Source: Deferribacteraceae bacterium UBA6793 (GTDB taxonomy: Bacteria; Chrysiogenota; Deferribacteres; Deferribacterales; Geovibrionaceae). From it: DNA of 64,000 bases. Both the position numbers and the translations under genes were made by a program. Below the pieces are notes generated by a model that had not been told where the DNA came from, ran no database searches, and saw nothing but the letters and a program-made list of their open reading frames with translations. The stretch covers positions 1 to 64,000 of the forward strand of contig DKFP01000010.1 of NCBI GenBank assembly GCA_002452405.1. The letters are read 5' to 3'. Position 1 is the stretch's first letter, and each line of letters starts with the position of its first letter. This document shows, one piece after another, positions 8,574 through 16,487 of this stretch.

Positions 8574-8590
8574 TTGGCATGCCTATTGAT
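8574..8590 (+). promoter_or_regulatory. Sigma-54 -24/-12 promoter
   Basis: TTGGCATGCCTATTGAT matches the sigma-54 consensus TTGGCACG-N4-TTGCW in the -24 box and in spacing; the -12 box is TTGA instead of TTGC. It lies 35 bp before the Fe-S subunit start at 8625. An NtrC-type activator is encoded at the other end of the module. Confidence 0.65.
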
Positions 8591-8624
8591 ATTATAACGT
8601 ATCAACTCTATCGGAGGCATGTTA

Positions 8625-9377
8625 ATGGAAAGAGATATTTTATTGACCATGCAGGATGACCTCGCAAGAGCTCTTGCAAAACCATCAAGGACCGTCAGAT
8701 GGGCTATGCTCATCAGCACAAAGAAATGTGTCGGCTGCCACGCCTGTACTGTGGGCTGCATGTCCGAGAACGTACTGCCGCCGGATGTCGTTTACCGTCC
8801 CGTATTCGAGATGACAAGCGGAAAATATCCTAAAGTCAAAATAGACTTCGTTCCCCGCCCCTGCCAGCATTGCGACGCACCCCCCTGCGTTCCCGTCTGC
8901 CCCACAAACGGCAAGGCAACATACAAAAGCACCGAAAACGGACTGGTTATGCTCAATTCGGCAGAATGCATCAGTTGCGGACTCTGTGTTGAAGCCTGCC
9001 CCTATAAAGCCAGAACAATGGACGGCAGCAACTATTACACAGAGAACATCAAAGTTCAGCCTTACGAACTGCGCACCTTCCCCGAATACAACGGAAAATG
9101 GCAGAGAACGGACGGCAAATCACCCATGAGCAACGTACGCAAATGCTCTTTCTGCCTCCACAGGCTGAAAGACGGCATGCTCCCCATGTGCGTGACAACC
9201 TGCATAGGGCGTGCGACTTACTTCGGCGACATCAACGACCCCGAAAGTCTTATTTCAAAAATGATGAAAGCGAACAAAACCACAACCATTCAGAGCATAC
9301 CCGATGCGAAACCCAAAACGGGTAAAGCGGTTTTCGGCGCTTCCAAAACTAAACCCCGTGTATTCTACGTACTTTAA
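8625..9377 (+). CDS. Four-cluster [4Fe-4S] electron-transfer subunit (TtrB/SrdB/DmsB type)
   Basis: GGAGG lies 7 nt before the ATG at 8625, so this start is preferred to the ATG at 8619. Four cysteine groups are visible: CVGCHACTVGC, CQHCDAPPCVPVC, CISCGLCVEAC and CSFC with CVTTC, sixteen cysteines for four cubane clusters. Such subunits pass electrons from the quinol side to a molybdopterin catalytic subunit, here encoded 19 nt downstream. There is no TAT signal of its own, so export would be as a complex with the TAT-tagged partner. No NrfD/TtrC-type membrane anchor gene is present next to it, so the quinol-oxidising partner must be encoded elsewhere or be a cytochrome. Transcription is probably from the sigma-54 promoter at 8574. 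Confidence 0.9.
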   Translation: MERDILLTMQDDLARALAKPSRTVRWAMLISTKKCVGCHACTVGCMSENVLPPDVVYRPVFEMTSGKYPKVKIDFVPRPCQHCDAPPCVPVCPTNGKATYKSTENGLVMLNSAECISCGLCVEACPYKARTMDGSNYYTENIKVQPYELRTFPEYNGKWQRTDGKSPMSNVRKCSFCLHRLKDGMLPMCVTTCIGRATYFGDINDPESLISKMMKANKTTTIQSIPDAKPKTGKAVFGASKTKPRVFYVL

Positions 9378-9396
9378 TTAAGGACGAGGTGGAACA

Positions 9397-12300
9397 ATGG
9401 ATAATAACAAAGAACTTATTGAAATAGAAAACGAAGGAAAAGGAGCCACCAGAAGACAGTTCATTCAGGGTTGCTCTGCAATCCTCGGCGGTGCGATGCT
9501 TACATCCGGAATAGACATGGCTTTCAAAACGAACATGGCTCACGCCGCAGAAAACGGCGGGGACTATGATTTTTCCAAAGCGGAAAACATGATATACAGC
9601 GTCTGCCTTCAGTGCAACACGGGATGCGGTATAAAAGTCAAAGTTGCAGACGGCTTCGGCGTTAAGATTGACGGAAACCCCTATAACCCGTTCAACATGG
9701 TTCCGAATATGCCTATGGCAACAGGTTTAAAAGAAGCCGCCAGAATAGATGCTCCCCTCTGTCCCAAAGGTCAGGCGGGCGTGCAGATAGCCTATGACCC
9801 TTATCGCATCAAAAAAGTTCTGAAGCGTGCAGGCAAAAGGGGCGAAGGCAAATGGGTTGCCGTTCCCTTTGATCAGGCTGTAAGCGAAATCGTCAGCGGC
9901 GGAAAGCTGTTCGCAAACATTGCAGGTGAAGAGAACAGATATGTTGAAGGTCTTAACGACCTTTGGGCTGTCAAAGACGAAGCGACTTCAAAGCGTCTGG
10001 CGGCTGCCATCGACAAAGTTTTAAAAGAAAAAGACAAAAAGAAGGCAGTTGCTGATTTTAAAGCGGAAAACCCGGACCTTCTGCAATACCTTATAGACCC
10101 CGAACACCCAGATATGGGCGCAAGAAACAACCAAGTTGTTTATATGTGGGGACGTAAGAAAGCAGGGCGTGCTGAATTCTTCAAACGTTTCTTCAACGAC
10201 TACTACGGCACAACAAACACCCACGGTCACACAACAGTCTGTCAGGGCTCGCTCTATTTTGCATGTAAAGCACTTAGCGAACAGTACGTTTACAACAAAT
10301 TCACCGATGGTCAGAAGTTCTATTTTCAGGGCGATATAGCTAACTCAAAATTCGTTCTTTTTGTAGGCGCTAACCTGTTCGATGCGAACTACGGCCCTAC
10401 AAACAGGACAGTGCGCATCACAGAAAGGCTGGCTAACGGAGACCTTAAAATAGCCGTTGCAGACCCCAGATTCAGCAAACTTGCTTCCAAAGCAAAATAC
10501 TATCTGCCCGTTAAGCCCGGAACAGATGCCGCTCTTTTTCTGGGTATCATGAACTGGATATTTGCCAACAACAAGTTTGATGCAAAATATCTTTCATGTG
10601 CCAACAAGCCCGCTGCAGATGCGGCAGGCGAATCCACATGGAGTAATGCGCCGCTTCTTGTTAAAATTGACGACAAGGGCAACGCAACTAAATTCCTCAG
10701 AGCCTCCGAGCTTGGTCTTGCCGAAAACCCCAAAGTTACGGACAAAGACGGCAAAGAACACACTCTGGAATACCTGACGGCTATGGTTAATGGTAAGCCA
10801 GTTGCAGTGGATTATAACGGCGACGTTATGAAAGACGCTGTTTACGGCGACCTCTTTGTCGATACTGTTCTAGATGACGGCAAAGGCGGCAAAATCAAAG
10901 TTAAATCATCTCTCCAGCTTCTGAAGGAAGAGGCAATGTCAAACTCTGTTGCCGCATGGGGAAATATCTGCGGATGCTCCGCCGCTTCTATAACAGAAGT
11001 TGCAAAAGAACTTACAAGCTACGGCAAAATGGCTGCTGTTGACGTTCACAGAGGCCCGGCACAGCACACCAACGGTTTCTACAACATCACAGCCGCAATG
11101 AATGTAAACATGCTTCTGGGCAACTATGACTGGAAAGGCGGCATGATTGTAGCATCCGCATACAACATTACAGGCGGAAAAGATGGTCAGCCGTTTAACT
11201 TTGGCAAATCAGCAAAGGGCAAACTAAAATATTCCGGTATCTCAAACATCCGTCACGGTGTTAAATACGAAGAATCCACACTTTTTGCAGGCTACCCCGC
11301 AAAAAGAAACTGGTGGCCTCTTTCAAGTGACGTTTACGAAGAGATCATCCCCTCTATAGGTCATCAGTACCCCTATCCCGTGAAAATCCTGTTCAGCTAC
11401 ATGGGCGCATCCACCTATTCGCTACCCGCAGGACACACCAACATAGACGTTCTGGCGGATGTGAATAAACTTCCGCTGTTCATCTGCTCCGATATACTTG
11501 TTGGTCCGAACTCAACTTATGCGGACTACATATTCCCCGACCTCACATACCTTGAGCGCTGGGAAATGCAGGGCAGCCACCCGAACATGCCTTCAAAAGT
11601 TCAGCCCCTGCGTCAGCCCGCAATAGCACCCATCCCCGATACTGTAACGGTTTACGGTGTTGAGCAGCCCATCAGTTTTGAATCTACGCTCCTTGCAATG
11701 GCTGAAAAAATGGGAATGAAAGGCTTCGGCGCAAACGGACTCGGCGAGGGAATGGATTTCAGATGTATGGACGACCTCTATATCCGCTTCGTAGCGAACG
11801 TTGCAACAGACGGCAAACCTGTTCCGGACGCTTCGGATGAGGAGATGAAATATTTCCTCGAATCCAGAAAACACCTCCCAAAAACTGTTTTCGACCCCCA
11901 GAGATGGGAAAAGATTGCAGGAGTAAACTGGCGCAAAGTGGTCTACCTTCTTAACAGAGGCGGAAGATTCCAGGAATATGCCGATGTTTATAAAGGCGAC
12001 AAGGTTTCAAACCAGTATAAAAAATCTCTTAACCTCTTTGAGGAGAAAACTGCGGGGACTAAAAACGCATTCACAGGCAAACAAAACCCCGGATATGCAA
12101 AATATCTTCCCATTGTAACCACAATGGGTCAGACTCCGAAAGAGGCGGGACTCGAAACGGCGGAATTCAGTCTCAGCATGATAACAAACAGAGATGTTAC
12201 TATGACTAAGTCAAGAACTATCGCAAACTATTGGCTGCTCCAGGTTTATCCGGAGAACTCAATAGTTATAAACCCTGCGGACGCCGCCAAGCTAAAGCTG

Positions 12301-12642
12301 AAAACGGGAGATAAGGTCAAGGTCACTTCCGCCACAAATAAATCGGGCGAATGGGATCTGAAAAACGGATGGAAAAAACCTATGATAGGTAAAATAACCG
12401 TTACCGAAGCTATTATGCCCGGAGTAATAACTTTTACAGTCGGTCACGGTCAATGGGCGACAGGCTCGCACGACATTACTGTTGACGGAAGAGTTATCAA
12501 GGGCGACCCCAGAAGAGCAACAGGCGTCCACGCCAACGCTGCTATGTGGGTTGACCCGCACCTTGGCAACACATGTATGCTTGACCCGGTAGGGGGAAGC
12601 GTGTCGTTCTATGACACGAAAGTTAAACTGGTCAGGATATAA
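9397..12642 (+). CDS. Molybdopterin oxidoreductase catalytic subunit, tetrathionate/selenate/arsenate reductase-like clade
   Basis: This is a 1081-residue DMSO-reductase-superfamily protein. A twin-arginine signal (TRRQFIQGCSAILGGAM) occupies residues 18-35. Cluster FS0 ligands are Cys70, Cys73, Cys77 and Cys122 (CLQCNTGC and LCPKGQAG). TVCQGS places Cys282 as the probable molybdenum ligand, as in TtrA, PhsA/PsrA and ArrA enzymes and unlike the serine-ligated DMSO reductases. The C-terminal molydopterin dinucleotide-binding domain includes IVINPADAAKLKLKTGD. Length is close to TtrA (about 1020 residues) and well above ArrA (about 850). Together with a PhnD-type sensor this suggests a sulfur, selenium or arsenic oxyanion as substrate; the neighbouring ars locus makes arsenate or selenate attractive, but the sequence alone does not decide. 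Confidence 0.85.
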   Translation: MDNNKELIEIENEGKGATRRQFIQGCSAILGGAMLTSGIDMAFKTNMAHAAENGGDYDFSKAENMIYSVCLQCNTGCGIKVKVADGFGVKIDGNPYNPFNMVPNMPMATGLKEAARIDAPLCPKGQAGVQIAYDPYRIKKVLKRAGKRGEGKWVAVPFDQAVSEIVSGGKLFANIAGEENRYVEGLNDLWAVKDEATSKRLAAAIDKVLKEKDKKKAVADFKAENPDLLQYLIDPEHPDMGARNNQVVYMWGRKKAGRAEFFKRFFNDYYGTTNTHGHTTVCQGSLYFACKALSEQYVYNKFTDGQKFYFQGDIANSKFVLFVGANLFDANYGPTNRTVRITERLANGDLKIAVADPRFSKLASKAKYYLPVKPGTDAALFLGIMNWIFANNKFDAKYLSCANKPAADAAGESTWSNAPLLVKIDDKGNATKFLRASELGLAENPKVTDKDGKEHTLEYLTAMVNGKPVAVDYNGDVMKDAVYGDLFVDTVLDDGKGGKIKVKSSLQLLKEEAMSNSVAAWGNICGCSAASITEVAKELTSYGKMAAVDVHRGPAQHTNGFYNITAAMNVNMLLGNYDWKGGMIVASAYNITGGKDGQPFNFGKSAKGKLKYSGISNIRHGVKYEESTLFAGYPAKRNWWPLSSDVYEEIIPSIGHQYPYPVKILFSYMGASTYSLPAGHTNIDVLADVNKLPLFICSDILVGPNSTYADYIFPDLTYLERWEMQGSHPNMPSKVQPLRQPAIAPIPDTVTVYGVEQPISFESTLLAMAEKMGMKGFGANGLGEGMDFRCMDDLYIRFVANVATDGKPVPDASDEEMKYFLESRKHLPKTVFDPQRWEKIAGVNWRKVVYLLNRGGRFQEYADVYKGDKVSNQYKKSLNLFEEKTAGTKNAFTGKQNPGYAKYLPIVTTMGQTPKEAGLETAEFSLSMITNRDVTMTKSRTIANYWLLQVYPENSIVINPADAAKLKLKTGDKVKVTSATNKSGEWDLKNGWKKPMIGKITVTEAIMPGVITFTVGHGQWATGSHDITVDGRVIKGDPRRATGVHANAAMWVDPHLGNTCMLDPVGGSVSFYDTKVKLVRI

Positions 12643-12658
12643 GTTCCAGACATGTGAA

Positions 12659-12683
12659 AGCCCCGCTCAGCGGGGCTTTTTTT
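12659..12683. terminator. Bidirectional rho-independent terminator
   Basis: AGCCCCGC and GCGGGGCT form an 8-bp GC stem followed by a run of seven T. The minus strand reads as an equally good terminator with an A/T-rich flank. It lies between the converging molybdoenzyme and regulator genes. Confidence 0.9.
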
Positions 12684-12686
12684 ATT

Positions 12687-14054
12687 CTATAGTCCGTATT
12701 TTTTGATTTTATCATAAAGGGTCACACGGCTTATCCCCAAAAGTTTAGCCGCCGAGGTATAGTTATCACCGCATTCCGCTATAACTTTTCGTATAAGCTC
12801 CTCTTCAACCTCTTCCAGAGAATTTGACAAAAGATTCTCGCTGTATTTTGCCCTGAAAGCATCGTAAAAACTTTCAGCGGGCTTCACGTCCTCCCGCCCC
12901 AGAGCGTTAAGTATCGTATCTGCCCTCAGTGCCGCCGTGTTGCTTAGGGCTACGGCCTTGGACATGATATTTTTCAGTTCCCTTATGTTGCCCTGCCACG
13001 GATAGTTTTCAAGAGCCTCTCTGGCTGACTTGTCCACACAGCAGACATCCTTGCCCATATCCACCGAAAAAAGACGGATGAAATGCAGGCAACAGTTCCA
13101 TATATCCTTTTTCCTGTTCCTGAGCGGCGGAATGTCCACATTGAAAGCGTTTATCCTGTAGTACAGATCCTCACGGAACTGCCCAGTACGGACAAGCTCT
13201 TTGAGGTTCTTATTTGTGGCAGAGATTATGCGGATGTCAACCTGTCTGAACGTATTGTCGCCCACACGCTGAATGCGTCCGTCCTGAAGCACCTGAAGCA
13301 GTTTTCCCTGAAGTGACATGGGCATATCGCCTATCTCGTCCAGAAATATAGTACCCTTGTCTGCCATCTGAAATTTTCCCGGATTCCCGGCATAAGCTCC
13401 TGTGAAAGCGCCCTTAACGTGTCCGAAAAGCTCACTCTCCAGCAGGTTGTCGGGTATTGCCGCACAGTTTATCTGAACAAAAGGATTGTCCTTCCGGCGG
13501 CTGTAATTATGAATAAGCAGTGCTGTGACATCCTTACCGGTGCCGGACTCGCCGGTTATCAGCACAGGAGAGTTCGTTCCGGAGATGATGGCAACGGATT
13601 TAAGCACATCCTTCATTCCTTCTGAAACCGCTATCACGGCAGATTTATCATATTTGATAGACGAGATATCCTCGTATTTATCCGAGCAGAAACCGTCCTT
13701 TCCCTCTGCGGCATATTTGTCTATGGCCGCAACAAGCTGGGCTGTATCCACAGGCTTTGTAAGAAAGTCAACTGCTCCCTGACGGATGGCCTCAATAATA
13801 AGCTCCGTTGTTCCGTGGGCTGTCAGCATCACCACGGGGGTCGATGTCTGCGCACGGAGCATGGAAAGCACCTCCAGCCCGTTCTCCTCTCCCAGCTTAT
13901 AGTCCAGAAAAACGAGATCAAAGTTCCGTTCCTGAACGGCCTGAACAGCCGAAAAGGAATCTCTGGCAGTATTGACCTCAAAGTGCTTGGAGAGCGACCG
14001 CTTCATTCCGTAAAGCAGCGACTCATCATCGTCTATTATCAGTATTTTCCGCAT
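12687..14054 (-). CDS. NtrC-family sigma-54-dependent response regulator
   Basis: The 455-residue protein has a receiver domain with IDDDES at residues 7-12 and the phosphoacceptor Asp51 in LVFLDYKLG. The AAA+ domain follows, with Walker A GESGTGKD and the sigma-54-contacting GAFTGA loop (GHVKGAFTGAYAG). A Fis-type helix-turn-helix ends the protein (SAAKLLGISRVTLYDKIKKY). It converges on the molybdoenzyme operon and is the only response regulator near the histidine kinase at 7103, so the two probably form a pair acting on the sigma-54 promoter at 8574. A small palindrome overlaps its own start region (14056-14069), which suggests autoregulation. Confidence 0.9.
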   Translation of the reverse strand: MRKILIIDDDESLLYGMKRSLSKHFEVNTARDSFSAVQAVQERNFDLVFLDYKLGEENGLEVLSMLRAQTSTPVVMLTAHGTTELIIEAIRQGAVDFLTKPVDTAQLVAAIDKYAAEGKDGFCSDKYEDISSIKYDKSAVIAVSEGMKDVLKSVAIISGTNSPVLITGESGTGKDVTALLIHNYSRRKDNPFVQINCAAIPDNLLESELFGHVKGAFTGAYAGNPGKFQMADKGTIFLDEIGDMPMSLQGKLLQVLQDGRIQRVGDNTFRQVDIRIISATNKNLKELVRTGQFREDLYYRINAFNVDIPPLRNRKKDIWNCCLHFIRLFSVDMGKDVCCVDKSAREALENYPWQGNIRELKNIMSKAVALSNTAALRADTILNALGREDVKPAESFYDAFRAKYSENLLSNSLEEVEEELIRKVIAECGDNYTSAAKLLGISRVTLYDKIKKYGL

Positions 14055-14090
14055 ACTGTATTGTTACAGAAAACATACGTTGATGCAACA

Positions 14091-14330
14091 CTAACCGTTT
14101 GCAGGAAAAGGTTTTATGCCGTATGCCATAAAGATTGTCACATCTGCTCTGCTTTTGCCGCAGCAGGAATCGGCACTGCATATTTCATCCATATCAGTTA
14201 TCCTGACATCAGCAAGCCCTGCGGACAGAAACCACTCCTTTACGTCAGACCTCTTAAAGCCCGCCCACCTGTCGTGGTGCTCTATCAGCAGGAACTCATT
14301 GCAGTGTTCATCCAGTGGAATGCCAAAAAT
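14091..14330 (-). pseudogene. Remnant of a SAM-dependent methyltransferase, C-terminal part
   Basis: On the minus strand, an open frame without a proper start ends at a stop at 14091-14093 and reads GIPLDEHCNEFLLIEHHDRW, then AGFKRSDVKEWFLSAGLADV, RITDMDEICSADSCCGKSRA and DVTIFMAYGIKPFPANG. The order of a DxWxGF-like segment, an EWFxxAGL segment, a cysteine-rich linker and a final TIFxAxGxKP strand is that of the C-terminus of the methyltransferases often encoded beside ArsR. The N-terminal SAM-binding Rossmann part is absent; its place is taken by the arsR promoter. The fragment is about 80 codons and probably not functional. Confidence 0.6.
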
Positions 14331-14350
14331 ATATTGACTTTTTTCGATAT
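14331..14350. promoter_or_regulatory. ArsR operator in front of arsR
   Basis: ATATTGACTTTTTTCGATAT matches the perfect palindrome at 14699-14718 at 17 of 20 positions. It lies 40 bp before the arsR start, where an autorepressor site is expected. Confidence 0.6.
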
Positions 14351-14389
14351 GAGTAACAATATATAGAAAATTTTAAATATGAGAGCAAA

Positions 14390-14677
14390 ATGTCCGCCGA
14401 AAAATTTAAAGATACAGCAGTGGTTTTCAGAGCATTCTCCGACGTTAAGCGGATTCAGATAATCGAGATGCTCCGCAGAGGGGAAAGGTGTGCCTGCGAA
14501 ATTCTTACAGAGCTTGAAATAAGCCAGCCCACGCTCTCCCATCACATGAAGATATTATGCGATTCAGGAATAGTTCTGCCCATAAAAGAGGGCAAATGGA
14601 CTCACTACTCAATCAGCCATGAAGGTGTCAGACATGCCGAAAGCCTTTTAAAGGCACTTACGGATAAAGACTCTTAG
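14390..14677 (+). CDS. arsR: ArsR-family arsenic-responsive repressor
   Basis: The 95-residue winged-helix protein contains RCACEILTELEISQPTLSHHM at residues 28-48. The Cys-x-Cys in the DNA-binding helix region (ERCACEIL, equivalent to ELCVCDL of classical ArsR) is the usual As(III)/Sb(III) sensor site. GAGAG lies a few bases before the ATG. It is followed by a permease and a mini-thioredoxin in the same direction, and by convergent arsC and acr3. Matching 20-bp operators lie in front of it and in front of the permease, so it probably represses both transcripts until arsenite binds. Confidence 0.9.
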   Translation: MSAEKFKDTAVVFRAFSDVKRIQIIEMLRRGERCACEILTELEISQPTLSHHMKILCDSGIVLPIKEGKWTHYSISHEGVRHAESLLKALTDKDS

Positions 14678-14698
14678 GGTCTTATATTTTTTCAATAC

Positions 14699-14718
14699 AT
14701 ATCGAAATTTTTCGATAT
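14699..14718. promoter_or_regulatory. ArsR operator in front of the permease gene
   Basis: ATATCGAAATTTTTCGATAT is a perfect inverted repeat with 9-bp arms. It ends 11 bp before the permease start and overlaps the region expected for its promoter. A 17/20 match occurs at 14331-14350. Confidence 0.75.
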
Positions 14719-14729
14719 AAAGAGGTTTT

Positions 14730-15731
14730 ATGTTTCTCTGGGACTTTATTCAGGCACAGGTTTTAAAGATGCAATGGCTCAACGATCTCACAGGGAGCCT
14801 TGTCCAGCGGATGGGCATGAACATTCAGGAAAAGGCGGGCGCCAGTCTGCACTTTTTCCTTTACGACACAATGAAGATAATGCTTCTGCTGTGCTTTCTC
14901 ATTTTTATGATATCCTACATTCAGAGCTATTTCCCCCCTGAGCGCAGCAGAAAGATTCTCGGCAGGTTCACGGGTATGCGTGCCAATCTGATGGCGGCTT
15001 TGCTGGGAACAGTAACCCCCTTTTGCTCCTGTTCGTCAATCCCCCTGTTCATAGGGTTTTCCAGTGCCGGACTGCCCATAGGCGTTACTTTTTCGTTCCT
15101 CATCTCCTCCCCCATGGTAGATCTCGGCTCTCTGGTGCTTCTCATGACGGTATTCGGCGCAAAAATAGCAATCTTATATGTTGTCATTGGGCTTGTATTG
15201 GCAATGGCAGGCGGAATCCTCATAGAAAAACTCAAGATGGAAGACCAGATAGAATCATACATCAAATCGGCGGGCAGAATTGACATTGAGGCTCCGGAGC
15301 TGACGAAAAAGGACAGACTTGTTTATTCGTGGGATCAAACCTATTCCACAGGTAAAAAGGTCTTCCCTTATGTTCTCGTTGGTGTTGGCATAGGCGCATT
15401 CATCCACAACTGGATGCCAGCATCGGTCATCGAAAAAGTTCTGGGAGGCAGTAATCCGTTCTCCGTGATCCTGTCCACAGCAGTTGGTGTTCCCATGTAT
15501 GCGGACATATTCGGCACGCTACCCATAGCCGAGGCTCTCTTCGGAAAGGGCGCACAACTGGGCGCTGTTCTGGCGTTTATGATGGCGGTGACAACCCTGT
15601 CCCTCCCATCCATAATAATGCTACGAAAAGCGGTTAAACCGAAGCTACTTGCTATTTTCGTGGGCATATGCACCATCGGTATAATCCTCATAGGTTATCT
15701 GTTCAATGTTCTTCAGCCTTTTATGGTTTAA
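14730..15731 (+). CDS. DUF318/UPF0718-type permease of the ars locus
   Basis: The 333-residue integral membrane protein has about eight to ten hydrophobic helices and the conserved GTVTPFCSCSSIPLFIGF segment near residues 90-107, with three closely spaced cysteines, which marks the DUF318 (ArsP-related) permease family. A second conserved region (GVPMYADIFGTLPIAEALF) lies near residue 250. ArsP members export trivalent organoarsenicals; others in ars clusters are uncharacterised. It starts after a perfect ArsR-type palindrome and is followed by a mini-thioredoxin gene after 17 nt. Combination with the methyltransferase remnant is suggestive of methylarsenical handling, but the methyltransferase here is broken. 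Confidence 0.85.
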   Translation: MFLWDFIQAQVLKMQWLNDLTGSLVQRMGMNIQEKAGASLHFFLYDTMKIMLLLCFLIFMISYIQSYFPPERSRKILGRFTGMRANLMAALLGTVTPFCSCSSIPLFIGFSSAGLPIGVTFSFLISSPMVDLGSLVLLMTVFGAKIAILYVVIGLVLAMAGGILIEKLKMEDQIESYIKSAGRIDIEAPELTKKDRLVYSWDQTYSTGKKVFPYVLVGVGIGAFIHNWMPASVIEKVLGGSNPFSVILSTAVGVPMYADIFGTLPIAEALFGKGAQLGAVLAFMMAVTTLSLPSIIMLRKAVKPKLLAIFVGICTIGIILIGYLFNVLQPFMV

Positions 15732-15748
15732 ATATTCCGGAGGATAAA

Positions 15749-15988
15749 ATGAAAATCAAAGTTCTTGGCGCATGCTGCAAAAAAAGTACGGAAACGTTTG
15801 AAAATGCAAAGAAAGCAGTGGGTATGCTCGGCATAGACGCAGAGGTGGAAAATATCGGCGATATGGCTCAGATAGCTGGATACGGAGTTATGAGCACGCC
15901 TGCTCTCGTTATTGACGAAAAGGTCGTTTCGTACGGCAAGTATCTGAAACCGGAAGAAATAGTCAGCCTTATCGAAAAAGCAAAATAG
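15749..15988 (+). CDS. Small thioredoxin-like (redox-active disulfide) protein
   Basis: The 79-residue protein has the thioredoxin-like start MKIKVLGACCKKSTETFEN and a cis-proline region MSTPALVIDEKVV. The active site is CC rather than CxxC, as in the small redox-active disulfide proteins that accompany DUF318 permeases. AGGAT precedes the ATG at 15749; a longer upstream frame is open but has no ribosome-binding site. It probably acts with the permease as a metalloid chaperone or reductant. Confidence 0.85.
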   Translation: MKIKVLGACCKKSTETFENAKKAVGMLGIDAEVENIGDMAQIAGYGVMSTPALVIDEKVVSYGKYLKPEEIVSLIEKAK

Positions 15989-15991
15989 AGT

Positions 15992-16012
15992 GGGCGGGGA
16001 AATTCCCCGCCC
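15992..16012. terminator. Hairpin between convergent ars operons
   Basis: GGGCGGGGAA and TTCCCCGCCC form a perfect 10-bp stem around a single base. No T-tract follows on either strand, so it may act as a block or RNA 3'-end stabiliser more than as a classical terminator. It separates the mini-thioredoxin stop from the arsC stop. Confidence 0.6.
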
Positions 16013-16014
16013 TG

Positions 16015-16437
16015 TTACATTTCATCTATAAATTCAATTATCTGCTTTTTAATCAAATCCCTGACGGATCTGGCAAAAGCAAGCTTTTCTTCCTCGCTGC
16101 CCTGCGCAGAGGAAGGGTCGGGAAAACTCCAGTGGATACGAGCAGTTATGCCCGCAAAAATTGGGCATCTCTCCGCCGCTTCAGTATCACAGACTGTTAT
16201 CACATAGTTGAACAATCTGCCCTGCTTGAAAAAATCGAAAACACTTTTTGTTTCGTTGTCTGATATATCGATTCCGTCTTCCGCCATGACTTTAACTACA
16301 TACGGATTAAGCTTGCCGGGTTCCAACCCTGCGCTTTCCGCTGTACATTTGCCAAGAGAATAAGCGTTAAGATAGGCTTCCGCCATTTGGCTCCTTGCAC
16401 TGTTGTGGATGCAGACAAAAAGAATTTTTTTCGCCAT
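16015..16437 (-). CDS. arsC: Arsenate reductase, low-molecular-weight phosphatase type
   Basis: The 140-residue protein begins MAKKILFVCIHNSARSQMAE, with the CX5R phosphate-loop (Cys-Ile-His-Asn-Ser-Ala-Arg). Additional cysteines occur in VCDTEAAERCP near residues 90-97, as in thioredoxin-coupled ArsC enzymes that relay a disulfide. The FPDPS loop supplies the catalytic aspartate. GGAGG precedes the ATG. It is downstream of acr3 by about 50 nt on the same strand. The enzyme reduces cytoplasmic arsenate to arsenite for export by Acr3; this is a detoxification role, separate from respiratory arsenate reduction. Confidence 0.95.
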   Translation of the reverse strand: MAKKILFVCIHNSARSQMAEAYLNAYSLGKCTAESAGLEPGKLNPYVVKVMAEDGIDISDNETKSVFDFFKQGRLFNYVITVCDTEAAERCPIFAGITARIHWSFPDPSSAQGSEEEKLAFARSVRDLIKKQIIEFIDEM

Positions 16438-16464
16438 AAAACACCTCCATTATTAATGGATGAT

Positions 16465-16476
16465 GCATCATAATTG
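16465..16476 (-). promoter_or_regulatory. 12-bp element between acr3 and arsC, inverted copy upstream of acr3
   Basis: GCATCATAATTG on the plus strand is the exact reverse complement of CAATTATGATGC at 17581-17592, upstream of acr3. Here it is part of a larger palindrome, ATGATGCATCAT. Two exact 12-mers in the two short non-coding gaps of this operon suggest a regulator site, but no protein can be named. Confidence 0.35.
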
Positions 16477-16487
16477 TTATGCCGCTG

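Noticed and set aside
13815..14366. 183-codon plus-strand frame over the start of the NtrC-type regulator and the methyltransferase remnant
   Set aside because: The antisense reading explains both parts better (receiver domain and methyltransferase C-terminus).
14285..14545. Minus-strand frame over the arsR promoter and gene start
   Set aside because: It is antisense to ArsR, which has a clear winged-helix and metal site; the methyltransferase remnant is in another frame.
16015..16437. ArsC as the respiratory arsenate reductase
   Set aside because: It is the small cytoplasmic CX5R enzyme for detoxification; a respiratory enzyme would be a molybdoprotein such as that at 9397.
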